Shown: in pieces, positions 54,259 through 62,966 of the stretch
How the letters are laid out: each line of letters begins with the position of its first letter
Numbering within the stretch: position 1 is the stretch's first letter
NCBI RefSeq assembly: GCF_007990245.1
Contig: NZ_BJWG01000003.1
Coordinates: forward strand, 244,610-308,609
DNA length: 64,000 nucleotides
Source: Cellulomonas composti
GTDB lineage: Bacteria; Actinomycetota; Actinomycetes; Actinomycetales; Cellulomonadaceae
Direction: 5' to 3'
Program-made: the position numbers and the translations under genes
Notes under the pieces: model-generated
The model's input: the letters and a program-made list of their open reading frames with translations, nothing else
The model's database searches: none
What the model was told of the DNA's origin: nothing

Positions 54259-56240
54259 CGGGGGACGGCGTGGTCGCACGGACCGGGACGTCTCCGGAGC
54301 CGGCGCGCGCGAGCGAGGTCGTCGCGCCCGCGCGCATGGAGATCTGGGTGGCTCCGGCTGCGGTCGGTGCCCCCGCGGACGGCGTGCTCGCGGTGCTCGC
54401 GGGGCGGTCGCCCGACGGCGCCACCTGGACCGCGGGGATCGACGCGGCCGGCCGGTGGGCGCTGCGGGTCCACGAGACAGGTCGCAGCCGCGTCCACCGG
54501 CTCGGCGGACCGGCCCGGCTCCTCGCGTGGACGCTGGTCCGCGTCGACCTCGACGCGGCAGGACGCCCGACGCTCGTCGTCGGCGACCGGTCCGTCGGCG
54601 ACGACGTGAGCTCGCCCCGCTGGTCCGTGCTCGTCGCCCGTCAGCACGCGGGCACGGCTCCCGGGCCACGGGTGCAGGACAACCCTTGGTACGACGGTGT
54701 GGTCGGCCTGACCGGGCCGCTCGTCGTCGATGCGGACGCGCCGCGGCCCGACGCCGACCCGGCACAGTGGCCACCCGCGCCGCGCCCGGATGTCGACCGA
54801 CCCAGCTGGCACTTCCTCCCGCCCCACGGCTGGATGAACGAGCCCCACGGCGTGCTGCATCACGGCGGTCGGCACCACCTGTTCTACCAGCGCAACGAGC
54901 TCGGGCCGTTCTGGGGCTCGATCACCTGGGGCCACGCCGTGTCGGACGATCTCGTCCACTGGGCGGACCTCGGCTCCGCGCTCGCACCGCACACCGTCCC
55001 GACGGCGCCTCAGGGCGTCTGGTCGGGCAGCTCCGAGCACGACGGCGACGGCGTCCCTCTGCTGTTCTTCACCGCCGGCGACGCGCGCGAGCTCCCGAAC
55101 CAGCGGACCGTCATGGCCTCGCCCGGCGACCCCGAGGACCCCGACCTGCGGACCTGGATCGCCGACGGCCCCCCGCTCACGACGATGCCCGACGCCGAGA
55201 CGCTCGCGGGCACCGGGCTCACGCTGCTGCCCGGGGAGTTCCGCGACCCGTTCGTCTGGCGGGAGGGCCGGTCGTGGTTCCAGCTCGTCGGGGCCGGGGT
55301 CGTGGACCGCGGTGGCACGGCGCTGCTCTTCACCGCTCCGGAGGCGGTCGGCCCGTGGGATCTCGTCGGACCGCTGCTCGTGGGCGACGCGACGGCCCGC
55401 CCCGACACGGGGGTGATGTGGGAGCTCCCCTCCCTCGTCCCGCTGGGAGCCGGAACCGACGGTGCACCTCGCCACCTCTTCCTCGTGACCCCGTGGTGGC
55501 CCGCACCGACGGTGCACTCGCTCCAGCACCAGTGGTACTGGGTCGGCCGGTGGGACGCGTCGAGTCGCGGCTTCCGGCCCGATCACGACGAGCCGCGCTC
55601 CCTCGACATCGGCGGCTACCTGACCGGCGTGACACCGAGCCGCACGCCCGACGGCAGGACGCTGCTCTGGTCGATCACCCAGGACCTGCTGCCCGACGAC
55701 GAGCACCTGCGTCGAGGCTGGGCCGGGAGCGCCGGGGTCCCGCTCGAGGTCGGGGCGCGCGACGGGTCGCTCACGGTGGCCCCCGCGCGCGAGGTCGCCG
55801 AGCTGCGCGGCGCTCCGCGAGCACTCACCGACCACACCTTCGACATCGGGGCGGCCTGGGACCTCGAGCTGGTCGTGGAGCTCGGCCGCGGCGACGTCGT
55901 CCGGCTGGCGGTTCGGCAGGACGAGCACGACGAGGCTGCGGCGTCGCTCGAGCTGACGCGGATCGACGACGACGAGGTCGAGCTCGTGGTCCTCGGGCCG
56001 CTCGTGCGCGGACCTCGTCGTGGACGCGCGGCCGTCGGCGCCGGACCCGTCGAGCTGCGCGTCCTGGCGGACCACTCGGTGGTCGAGGCCTTCGTCGGCG
56101 ACCGCCTGGCCGCGACCACCCGCGCGTGGGCGGCGGCGGGGACGAGCGAACGCGCCGCGGTGCGCACGACAGGCCGCATCGTGCGGGCACTTGTCTGGCC
56201 ACTCACCCCCACCCCCGTCACCCCGGGCGCCTCGACCTGA
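54255..56240 (+). CDS. GH32 family fructosidase with N-terminal LamG-like domain
   Basis: A 661-residue enzyme. Residues 20-170 form a beta-rich, concanavalin/LamG-like module. The GH32 propeller follows: W193-M-N-E196-P-H-G (canonical W-M-N-D-P-N-G), R330-D331-P and W389-E390-L-P. The beta-sandwich occupies about 500-661 and ends with the typical SVVEAFVGDR. The nucleophile Asp is replaced by Glu196, as I recall for a subset of GH32 proteins related to levan fructotransferases. There is no signal peptide. The substrate is probably a fructan oligomer or difructose anhydride; this is inferred from the family and operon. Confidence 0.82.
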   Translation: MTGDGVVARTGTSPEPARASEVVAPARMEIWVAPAAVGAPADGVLAVLAGRSPDGATWTAGIDAAGRWALRVHETGRSRVHRLGGPARLLAWTLVRVDLDAAGRPTLVVGDRSVGDDVSSPRWSVLVARQHAGTAPGPRVQDNPWYDGVVGLTGPLVVDADAPRPDADPAQWPPAPRPDVDRPSWHFLPPHGWMNEPHGVLHHGGRHHLFYQRNELGPFWGSITWGHAVSDDLVHWADLGSALAPHTVPTAPQGVWSGSSEHDGDGVPLLFFTAGDARELPNQRTVMASPGDPEDPDLRTWIADGPPLTTMPDAETLAGTGLTLLPGEFRDPFVWREGRSWFQLVGAGVVDRGGTALLFTAPEAVGPWDLVGPLLVGDATARPDTGVMWELPSLVPLGAGTDGAPRHLFLVTPWWPAPTVHSLQHQWYWVGRWDASSRGFRPDHDEPRSLDIGGYLTGVTPSRTPDGRTLLWSITQDLLPDDEHLRRGWAGSAGVPLEVGARDGSLTVAPAREVAELRGAPRALTDHTFDIGAAWDLELVVELGRGDVVRLAVRQDEHDEAAASLELTRIDDDEVELVVLGPLVRGPRRGRAAVGAGPVELRVLADHSVVEAFVGDRLAATTRAWAAAGTSERAAVRTTGRIVRALVWPLTPTPVTPGAST

Positions 56241-56242
56241 CG

Positions 56243-56297
56243 CACGGTCGTGCGAGGGGATGGTCACGACTCGTGGCCGTCTCCTCGCACGACCGTG
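56243..56297. terminator. Operon-end terminator with 15-bp stem
   Basis: Perfect arms CACGGTCGTGCGAGG (56243-56257) and CCTCGCACGACCGTG (56283-56297) around 25 nt, which contains a small inner palindrome CACGA/TCGTG. It begins just after the GH32 stop and closes the sugar operon. Confidence 0.85.
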
Positions 56298-56422
56298 AGC
56301 CCGCCGCCTGCGACGGGACCTTGTGCCCTGGCCGGTCCGGAGCCCTCGCTCGAGGCTGAGGAGAGGCGACGGAGCCGCGCCGCGCCGCGACGCACACCTC
56401 GCCGGACGGGAAGGGCCGTGCG

Positions 56423-57703
56423 ATGACGCACCGCGCGAAGGCTGCGGCGGCCGGGAACGTCGTCGTGCTCGGGGCGGGGACCGCCGGGACGATGCTCGTC
56501 AACCGCCTGCGCCGCAGGCTCGACGACAGCTGGACGATCTCGGTCGTCGACCGCGACGACGCGCACGCCTACCAGCCCGGGTTCCTGTTCGTGCCGTTCG
56601 GCGGACCGACCGACGCGCTGGTGCGCTCGCGGCACGCGTTCGTGCACGACGGCGTCGAGCTCATGCTCGACGAGGTCGACCGCGTCGATCCCGCCGCGCG
56701 ACAGGTGCTGCTCACGGGCGGCCGCGCGCTCCCGTACGACTACCTCGTCGTGGCGACCGGGTCGACGCCGCGCCCCGACGCGACCCCGGGCATGCTCGGG
56801 CCGCAGTGGCGCCGGACGATCTTCGACTTCTACACCCTCGAGGGCGCCAAGGCGCTGGCCGAGGCCCTCAAGAAGTTCCGCGGCGGGCGGCTCGTGGTCC
56901 ACGTGACCGACCTGCCGATCAAGTGCCCGGTCGCGCCGCTCGAGTTCGCCTTCCTGGCCGACGACCACCTGCGGCGGCGCGGGCTGCGGGACGACACCGA
57001 GCTCGTGTACGTGACGCCGCTCGACGGTGCGTTCACCAAGCCGATCGCGTCCGGGCGGCTCGGGTCCATGCTGACCGACCGCGGCATCACGGTCGAACCG
57101 GACTTCCTGGTCGAGGAGATCCGGGACACCACCCTGGTCTCGTACGACGGGCGCGAGGTCCCGTTCGACCTGCTCGTGACCGTCCCGCTGCACATGGGCG
57201 CGGACCTCGTCACGCGCTCGGGCCTGGGCGACGAGCTGGGGTTCGTCCCCGTCGACCGGCACACGCTGCAGTCCAAGGCCGACCCGCGGATCTTCGCGGT
57301 CGGCGACGCGTCGGACATCCCGACCTCCAAGGCGGGTTCCGTGGCGCACTTCTCGGTCGAGATCCTCGTCGAGAACCTCGCGGACCTGATCGAGGGACGG
57401 CCCATGAGCCACTCGTTCGACGGGCACGCCAACTGCTTCGTCGAGTCCGGTGACCGCAAGGCGCTCCTGCTCGACTTCAACTACGACACCGAGCCCCTGC
57501 CCGGCACGTTCCCGGCGCCGTACGTCGGGCCGATGAGCCTGCTCAAGGAGACCCGCGCCAACCACGCCGGGAAGCTCGCGTTCCGGTGGGTCTACTGGAA
57601 CGTGCTCCTGCCCGGCCGCCCCCTGCCCCTCGCGTCGGCCATGTCCATGGTCGGCAAGCAGACCCCCGAGAAAGAGGTGCACCATGCCCGTCACGACTCT
57701 TGA
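56423..57703 (+). CDS. sqr: Sulfide:quinone oxidoreductase-like flavoprotein
   Basis: A 426-residue FAD/NAD(P)-type disulfide oxidoreductase of the SQR group. The FAD-binding motif is VVVLGAGTAGTML (13-25); VVATGSTPRPD and IFAVGDASDIPTSKAGS complete the flavin site. C168 (in IKCPVAP) and C338 (HANCFVESG) match the two redox cysteines expected in SQRs, which oxidise sulfide and pass electrons to quinone at the membrane surface. Its 3' end overlaps the TusE/DsrC gene by 20 bp, and a DsrE-like gene follows, supporting sulfur chemistry over NADH dehydrogenase activity. Confidence 0.83.
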   Translation: MTHRAKAAAAGNVVVLGAGTAGTMLVNRLRRRLDDSWTISVVDRDDAHAYQPGFLFVPFGGPTDALVRSRHAFVHDGVELMLDEVDRVDPAARQVLLTGGRALPYDYLVVATGSTPRPDATPGMLGPQWRRTIFDFYTLEGAKALAEALKKFRGGRLVVHVTDLPIKCPVAPLEFAFLADDHLRRRGLRDDTELVYVTPLDGAFTKPIASGRLGSMLTDRGITVEPDFLVEEIRDTTLVSYDGREVPFDLLVTVPLHMGADLVTRSGLGDELGFVPVDRHTLQSKADPRIFAVGDASDIPTSKAGSVAHFSVEILVENLADLIEGRPMSHSFDGHANCFVESGDRKALLLDFNYDTEPLPGTFPAPYVGPMSLLKETRANHAGKLAFRWVYWNVLLPGRPLPLASAMSMVGKQTPEKEVHHARHDS

Positions 57704-57998
57704 CGGTCACGAGGTCCACGTCGACGAGGAGGGCTTCCTCACCGACCTGTCGGAGTGGGACGACGAGCTCGCCGGCGTGCTGGCCGCGCAGATCGGCCTG
57801 ACGCTGACCGACGAGCACCGCGCGATCCTCGCCTTCCTGCGCACCGACTACGCCGAGCGCGGCGAGACCGCGACCCTGCGGCGGGCGTCGGCCGGCAGCG
57901 GCGTCCCCGTCAAGGACCTGTTCCGACTCTTCCCGCAGAAGCCCGCCAAGAAGATGGCCTACGTCGCCGGCCTGCCCAAGCCCGTCGGCTGCGTGTGA
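57684..57998 (+). CDS. TusE/DsrC/DsvC family sulfur-carrier protein
   Basis: A 104-residue DsrC-like protein. Its C-terminal arm ends G-L-P-K-P-V-G-C103-V with the conserved penultimate cysteine. The second cysteine used by true DsrC, 11 residues upstream, is Ala92 here, so it is of the single-cysteine TusE-like kind that carries persulfide. The core FLTDLSEWDDELAGVLA and LTLTDEHRAILAFLRTDY is typical. It overlaps sqr by 20 bp and precedes the DsrE-like gene by 17 bp. Confidence 0.88.
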   Translation: MPVTTLDGHEVHVDEEGFLTDLSEWDDELAGVLAAQIGLTLTDEHRAILAFLRTDYAERGETATLRRASAGSGVPVKDLFRLFPQKPAKKMAYVAGLPKPVGCV

Positions 57999-58015
57999 CC
58001 CGAGAGGAAACCGCC

Positions 58016-58531
58016 ATGAGCACCACCGAACCCGCCGCGGCGGTCGTCCCGAAGTTCGACGACGACGAGGGCAGCGGGCGCACGCTCGCGATCATCTGCT
58101 CCAAGGGCAACCTCGACATGGCCTACCCGGGCTTGATCCTGGCGAACGCGGCCCTCGGCGAGGGCGTGCAGACCCACCTGTTCTTCACGTTCTGGGGTCT
58201 GGACATCATCACCAAGGCGAGGATGGCTGACCTGAAGTTCACGATGCTCGGCAACACGGCGACCCACATGCCGCAGGGCCTGGGCGGCCTGCCGGGCATG
58301 ACGGCGATGGCCACCTCGAAGATGAAGAAGTCGATCGCCGAGCTGGACGTGCCCGAGGTGCCCGAGTTCCTCGACCAGATCGTCGGGTCCGGTGGTCACC
58401 TGTGGGCGTGCCGGCTGTCCGCGGACATGAACCACCTGACGACGGCGGACCTGCTCGAGGACGTCGAGGGGATCATCAGCGCGAGCGACTTCATCGAGAA
58501 GACCGAGGGCGCCCAGCTGCTCTTCATCTAG
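58016..58531 (+). CDS. DsrE/DsrF/DrsH-like sulfurtransferase-fold protein
   Basis: A 171-residue DsrE2-like protein: IICSKGNLDMAYPGLILANAALGEG (opening strand-helix, with C30 as the usual active cysteine), HLFFTFWGLDIITK, then GLGGLPGMTAMATSKMKKSI and a second conserved cysteine in HLWACRLSADM. Such proteins bind persulfide and exchange sulfur with rhodanese/TusA/DsrC partners. A GAGAGGA Shine-Dalgarno sets the ATG at 58016. Its TAG stop overlaps the TAG stop of the convergent gene in the palindrome CTAG. Confidence 0.87.
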   Translation: MSTTEPAAAVVPKFDDDEGSGRTLAIICSKGNLDMAYPGLILANAALGEGVQTHLFFTFWGLDIITKARMADLKFTMLGNTATHMPQGLGGLPGMTAMATSKMKKSIAELDVPEVPEFLDQIVGSGGHLWACRLSADMNHLTTADLLEDVEGIISASDFIEKTEGAQLLFI

Positions 58532-60609
58532 CGCGCCGCCGGCTCGCCCTTCGCGCCGGCGGAGGGCGCCTCCCCCGCGCCCCACCTGTCGAGCTGGCGC
58601 TGCACCGCGTCCCGTGCGCGGAACAGCTGCTCAGCGACGAGCCGGCGCTCGGCCCACAGCGCCTCGCGGGCCCGCAGCGCGGTCTCGATCCGGCGCAGCT
58701 CGTCGTCGTCCACGTCGAGCCCGTACGCGACCGCGACCATCTGCGCCAGGTCGGCGCGGTAGTCGTGCCCGCGCGCGACGAAGACGCCCGGCACGGTGGT
58801 CATCGCGTTGGTGACGTCGATGAGCGTGAGGACGAACGACACCAGCGGGTACCAGGCGGCCAGCCGCGAGACCCCCGGCGGGCGCTGCTCGACGGGACCG
58901 AGCCAGTCGGGCTGCTGCACCGCGAGCGCACCGTCGAACCGCGTGATCGGGTCCTCGTGGTGCGAGAGCAGGAAGTAGCGCTGCGCGACGCGGCGGTCCT
59001 CGTCCTGCGCGGCCCACTCGGCCCACGACGCGACCTCGACCGCCTCGCCGTCCGGGTCGGACCGCTCCGCGTCGAGCCGCCACTGCTTGGCCCACGCGCT
59101 CCCGGCCGGGGTCCCGACGAACAGCGCGCGGTCCATCCCGACGCGGTGCAGGCCGCGCACGCCCTCGTGCAGGAACGCGTCCTGCAGGGTGTGCGCTCCC
59201 AGGGACTCGCCGAAGCCGACGAGCAGCGGCCGGGACTCCTCCGGGATGCTGCGCAGGCGCCAGGTCAGCGCGTGGAACAGCGCACGGTTCTGCTCGCGAC
59301 CCATCGAGACCCGGTCGAGCGACAGGAACGAGGGACGCAGCGAGTACTGCAGCGCGACCGTCGCGCAGTCCCCGCGCGTCAGGTACTCGAGCGTCTCGAT
59401 CGCCACGTAGTTGACGTAGCCGCTGCCGGTGGGCGACGCCACGCAGATCACCTTGCGCTCGAACGCACCGAGCTGCTCGAGCTCGCGCATCACGAGGTCC
59501 ACGCGGGCGTCGACGGTCGGCGCGCTCGCGAGCCCGACGAACGCGCGGACCGGAGCCTTGACCTGCTCGGGCGCCGCCCCCGTGACCTTGGCGATCTCGT
59601 CGACGCCCAGGGCCATGTTGACGAACCGCACGCCCTCGCGGGACAGCGACGACCACGTCACGCCGGACGCGGGGCCGCCGCTGACCGTGGCGGCGACGGG
59701 CGGGCTCGTGTAGGCCACGTCGATCGCCGCGCCGCCGGCCTCGGCCGTCCGCAGCGCGTACTCGACGCCCGCCGCGACGGCCGCAGCGGTCGCACCGAGC
59801 GCGACGGAGTGCCCGATCACGCCCGCCGACCGACCCGCGCCCGGCGCGAGCTGGCGGACGCCGGCGCTGACCCGCCGCGCGAACCAGCCCTCGAGCGCGG
59901 CGAACGACTGCAGCCCCAGGTTCACGGCGCCGCCGAGCAGCAGCGACTTGGCGAGCGGCGGGAACGGCGGGCTGCCCACCTCGTCGGCATCGGCGCCCGC
60001 CGCCCCGGTCAGCGGGTCGGTCGCGGGGGCGAGCCGGGCGAGCTCGTCGGGGTCGTCGGAGCGGTAGCGCCGGATCTGCCAGGCCGCGAGCGCCGTGCCG
60101 GCCACGAGCCCGGCGCTGCCGGACGCCCTGCGCAGCCAGACGTGGCGCCCGCCGATGGCCGCGTCGGCCGCCGCGAGTGCGGACACCGCCACGCCGGACA
60201 GCCCGACCCGCAGGGTCCGCCGCCCGACGGTCCGCGCCACGGCACGGCGCATCGGCTCGCCCCGACGGGGCGCCGACAGGAGTTCGACGGCGGCGCCCGC
60301 CGACGCCAGCACGAGCCCGGCCCCCGCCTGCACCGCGAGCCTGCGCGCGGCCGCCGACTCCGTCCCGTCGTCGCCGACGAGGTGGCGTGCGATCGCGACG
60401 GAGGCCGACTGCGACGTGACGACCAGACCGTACTCGGACGCCGCGACCAGGCCCGTGGCGATCGACTGGTCGGCGCCGTCGCGGCGCAGCAGGCCGGGCA
60501 TGAACGTCAGGCCCGTCGAGAGCGCCGAGACGAGGGCGGCGGTCCGCTCCGCCGGATCGCTCCCGGCGAGAGTTCGTCCGACCCTGCGGGCGAGTGCTGA
60601 TGCGTCCAT
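58528..60609 (-). CDS. Alpha/beta-hydrolase family membrane protein (Abhydrolase_9 type)
   Basis: A 693-residue protein with an N-terminal membrane region of several hydrophobic helices (about 30-290) and a C-terminal alpha/beta-hydrolase domain. The nucleophile elbow is G-F-G-E-S-L-G. Conserved actinobacterial segments include RFVNMALGVDEIAKVTG, VASPTGSGYVNYVAIET and DGALAVQQPDWLGP. Related genes are widespread in actinobacteria with uncertain function, possibly lipid or cell-envelope esterases. The ATG at 60609 is chosen over upstream starts that overlap the divergent gene's promoter. Confidence 0.82.
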   Translation of the reverse strand: MDASALARRVGRTLAGSDPAERTAALVSALSTGLTFMPGLLRRDGADQSIATGLVAASEYGLVVTSQSASVAIARHLVGDDGTESAAARRLAVQAGAGLVLASAGAAVELLSAPRRGEPMRRAVARTVGRRTLRVGLSGVAVSALAAADAAIGGRHVWLRRASGSAGLVAGTALAAWQIRRYRSDDPDELARLAPATDPLTGAAGADADEVGSPPFPPLAKSLLLGGAVNLGLQSFAALEGWFARRVSAGVRQLAPGAGRSAGVIGHSVALGATAAAVAAGVEYALRTAEAGGAAIDVAYTSPPVAATVSGGPASGVTWSSLSREGVRFVNMALGVDEIAKVTGAAPEQVKAPVRAFVGLASAPTVDARVDLVMRELEQLGAFERKVICVASPTGSGYVNYVAIETLEYLTRGDCATVALQYSLRPSFLSLDRVSMGREQNRALFHALTWRLRSIPEESRPLLVGFGESLGAHTLQDAFLHEGVRGLHRVGMDRALFVGTPAGSAWAKQWRLDAERSDPDGEAVEVASWAEWAAQDEDRRVAQRYFLLSHHEDPITRFDGALAVQQPDWLGPVEQRPPGVSRLAAWYPLVSFVLTLIDVTNAMTTVPGVFVARGHDYRADLAQMVAVAYGLDVDDDELRRIETALRAREALWAERRLVAEQLFRARDAVQRQLDRWGAGEAPSAGAKGEPAAR

Positions 60610-60704
60610 ACGCCGATCCTCCCGCCCCCCGCGCCCCGCGGTCCACCTGGTGCGACGGGCGGCCGCCGATACGCTGGGCCGGCCCGCCACGAGAGGAGAC
60701 CCGT

Positions 60705-61742
60705 TTGCGTCCCGAGGACGAGGCGATCCTGCGTGCCGTGCGATCCCGCACCGTCGGGGTGCTCGCCGAGGTGGTCGGCACCGGTGTCCCGGTCGCGATG
60801 CTCGACGTGCCGAACCTGCGCAACGTGGGCGACTCGATGATCTGGGCGGGCCAGCGTGCGTACGTGCGAGAGCTGGGCCTCGACGTCGTGCACACCGCCG
60901 GCATCGCGTCGTACGACGCCGCCGCGCTGCGCAGGAAGCTCCCGCCGGACGGCGTGATCCTCCTGCGTGGCGGCGGGAACTTCGGCGACATCTGGCGCGG
61001 CCACCAGCGGCACCGCGAGCAGGTCAGCAGGGACTTTCGGGACCGGCGCATCGTGCAGCTGTCGCAGTCGGTCTGGTTCGGTGCGCCGAAGGCGGCCGCC
61101 AACGCCGATCGCATCCTGGGCAACCACCCCGACTTCACGCTGCTGGTCCGCGACCTCGACTCGCAGCAGCGGGCGGCCGAGCAGGTGCCGTCGGTCCGCA
61201 CGGTGCACTGCCCCGACATGGCGCTCGGCTGGACGCCGCGGGTGCGACGCGCCGGAGCCGGCACCGCCCCGGTCCTGGTCCTCGCGCGCCGTGACCACGA
61301 GGGCGTCTCGGGACTGGCGGACCGCGCGGCCGGTCTCGGCGGGGCCGAGGTGCTCGACTGGACGAGCGACCGGCTCGACTCCCCGCGTCGCCGCCTGGCC
61401 GCGACGGCACCGCGCGTCGCAGCGCGGCACCCGGCCCTCGGCGCCGGACGGATCGGGCGCAGCCTCGTCGCGCGCGGCCTGGTGGGCGTCAATGAGGCGA
61501 ACCTGCGCAGCGCCGAACGGCTCTTCGCCGGCCGCCGCCTCGTCGTCGTCGACCGTCTGCACGCCCACGTGCTCGCGGCGCTGCTCGGCATCGACCACGT
61601 GGTGCTCGACAACAGCTACGGCAAGATCGGTGCGGTGGTCCGCGAGTACACGGGAGCGTTCTCCACGACGACCTACACGCACGACGTCGACGAGGCGCTC
61701 GAGCGGGTCCGCACCGGGCTCGGAACCGACGGGAGGGGCTGA
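60705..61742 (+). CDS. Polysaccharide pyruvyl transferase family protein (TTG start)
   Basis: A 345-residue member of the WcaK/polysaccharide pyruvyl transferase family: opening VAMLDVPNLRNVGDSMIWAG, GVILLRGGGNFGDIW, QSVWFG and a late VVDRLHAHVLAALLGIDHVVLDNSYGK (read in parts: VVDRLHAHVLAALLG, VVLDNSYGK). These enzymes add pyruvate ketals or act as related surface-glycan transferases. The start is a TTG with GAGAGGAG 6-8 nt upstream; no ATG or GTG fits better. A -10-like TACGCT lies at 60669-60674. A glycosyltransferase gene follows after 3 bp. Confidence 0.82.
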   Translation: MRPEDEAILRAVRSRTVGVLAEVVGTGVPVAMLDVPNLRNVGDSMIWAGQRAYVRELGLDVVHTAGIASYDAAALRRKLPPDGVILLRGGGNFGDIWRGHQRHREQVSRDFRDRRIVQLSQSVWFGAPKAAANADRILGNHPDFTLLVRDLDSQQRAAEQVPSVRTVHCPDMALGWTPRVRRAGAGTAPVLVLARRDHEGVSGLADRAAGLGGAEVLDWTSDRLDSPRRRLAATAPRVAARHPALGAGRIGRSLVARGLVGVNEANLRSAERLFAGRRLVVVDRLHAHVLAALLGIDHVVLDNSYGKIGAVVREYTGAFSTTTYTHDVDEALERVRTGLGTDGRG

Positions 61743-61745
61743 CAC

Positions 61746-62600
61746 GTGCTCGTCTTCGTGACGTCCTTGCGGCACCCACGCAACTCGGCCGACTACGGCC
61801 GCGTCGAGGCGCTGCTCACCGAGACGCTCGGCTCGATCGCGCGCCAGACGTCCGCCGAGCACCACACGATCGTCGTCGGCAACCGCGAGCCCGCCGCGCC
61901 GCTCGGTCCGCAGGCCACGTTCGTGCCCGTCGACTTCCCGCCGCCCGTCCAGGACGAGGGCCCGCAGTTCGACCTCGGCAGGTTCGTCTGGGACAAGGGC
62001 ACGAAGATCGGCATCGGGCTCGCCGCGGCGCGCGCGCACGACCCCGACCACGTGATGATCGTCGACGCCGACGACTTCGTGCACCGCGACGTCGCGGCGC
62101 TCTCGGCCGCGCACCCGGGTGCGGACGGCTGGTTCGTCGACGAGGGCTACATCTACTCGCGGGCGCGGCAGGCCTACCGGGTCCAGCAGCGGCTGTTCCG
62201 CGTCTGCGGGACCTGCTACGTCGTGTCGTGGCCCGCGTACAACGTGCCGGACGACCTGGCCGTGACCGCGTCGCAGGACGAGGTCGCCGAGGCGTTCGGC
62301 GAGCGGCTCGGCGCGATCCTCGGCGCGCACCGCAACGCGCGCCGGTGGCTGAACGCGCACGGTTGGCGGCTCGAGCCGATGCCGTTCCGCGGTTCCGTCT
62401 ACCAGGTCGACACGGGCGAGAACCACTCGGGCAAGCAGCTGCGTGGCCTCGCGCGGCCGCTCGATCGCGAGCTCGTCGAGAGCTTCGGCATCCCCCGCCT
62501 GGCCCCCCGCGGGATCGCGTTGGCACGCGCGTGGGCGCCCACCCAGCTTCCGTACACCGTCCGCGAGCGCGCCCGACGACGGCAGCGCGCCAAGGGCTGA
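61746..62600 (+). CDS. Putative glycosyltransferase (rhamnosyltransferase-like)
   Basis: A 284-residue glycosyltransferase-fold protein resembling putative rhamnosyltransferases: MLVFVTSLRHPRNSADYGRVE, a nucleotide-sugar D-x-D motif in MIVDADDFVHRDVA (about residues 101-113), and YQVDTGENHSGK. The Arg/Lys-rich C-terminus ends RRRQRAKG. It starts with GTG 3 bp after the pyruvyl transferase stop, so the two likely modify the same surface polysaccharide. Confidence 0.75.
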   Translation: MLVFVTSLRHPRNSADYGRVEALLTETLGSIARQTSAEHHTIVVGNREPAAPLGPQATFVPVDFPPPVQDEGPQFDLGRFVWDKGTKIGIGLAAARAHDPDHVMIVDADDFVHRDVAALSAAHPGADGWFVDEGYIYSRARQAYRVQQRLFRVCGTCYVVSWPAYNVPDDLAVTASQDEVAEAFGERLGAILGAHRNARRWLNAHGWRLEPMPFRGSVYQVDTGENHSGKQLRGLARPLDRELVESFGIPRLAPRGIALARAWAPTQLPYTVRERARRRQRAKG

Positions 62601-62966
62601 GCGCCGGCCGTTACTCCCGGCCCGCCGCGCCGTCCGCGGCGCCGTCGACCGCGCGCTCCCGACGACGGTGCGGCGAGCGCTCCTGACCCTCCGACGTCCG
62701 GCACGGTTCTCCCGCGGGCGACATGCACCGCGGGCACTCCACCGACAGCGCGTTGCTCATGGTCCGGCCCGTCCCGTCTCGAGGTATGCGTCCGACGACC
62801 CGAGTGTGGGGCGCGAAGGTGAACGCCCGGTGTCCTGGGCGATGGGCGGGAAAGGTTGGGTCCGGGACTGCGGAGATCCGATCTCGAAGGGGTCACGATC
62901 AGCCGTTCCCGGTCACGATCGCGACAACTCACCCCGGACCGCCCTGCGACGCCCTAACGTCCGAGC
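62601..62966. other. Intergenic region with weak hairpin, direct repeat and leaderless promoter
   Basis: No supported gene in 366 bp. A 6-bp stem GCCGCG-CCGTC-CGCGGC (62624-62640) may terminate the glycosyltransferase transcript. A direct repeat GGTCACGATC occurs at 62891-62900 and 62911-62920, a 20-bp period, and could be a regulator site. TAACGT (62955-62960) lies 6 bp before the next ATG, suggesting a leaderless start. Confidence 0.55.

Noticed and set aside
56264..57694. Minus-strand open frame of 476 codons opposite sqr
   Set aside because: Antisense shadow without domains; sqr has clear FAD and cysteine motifs.
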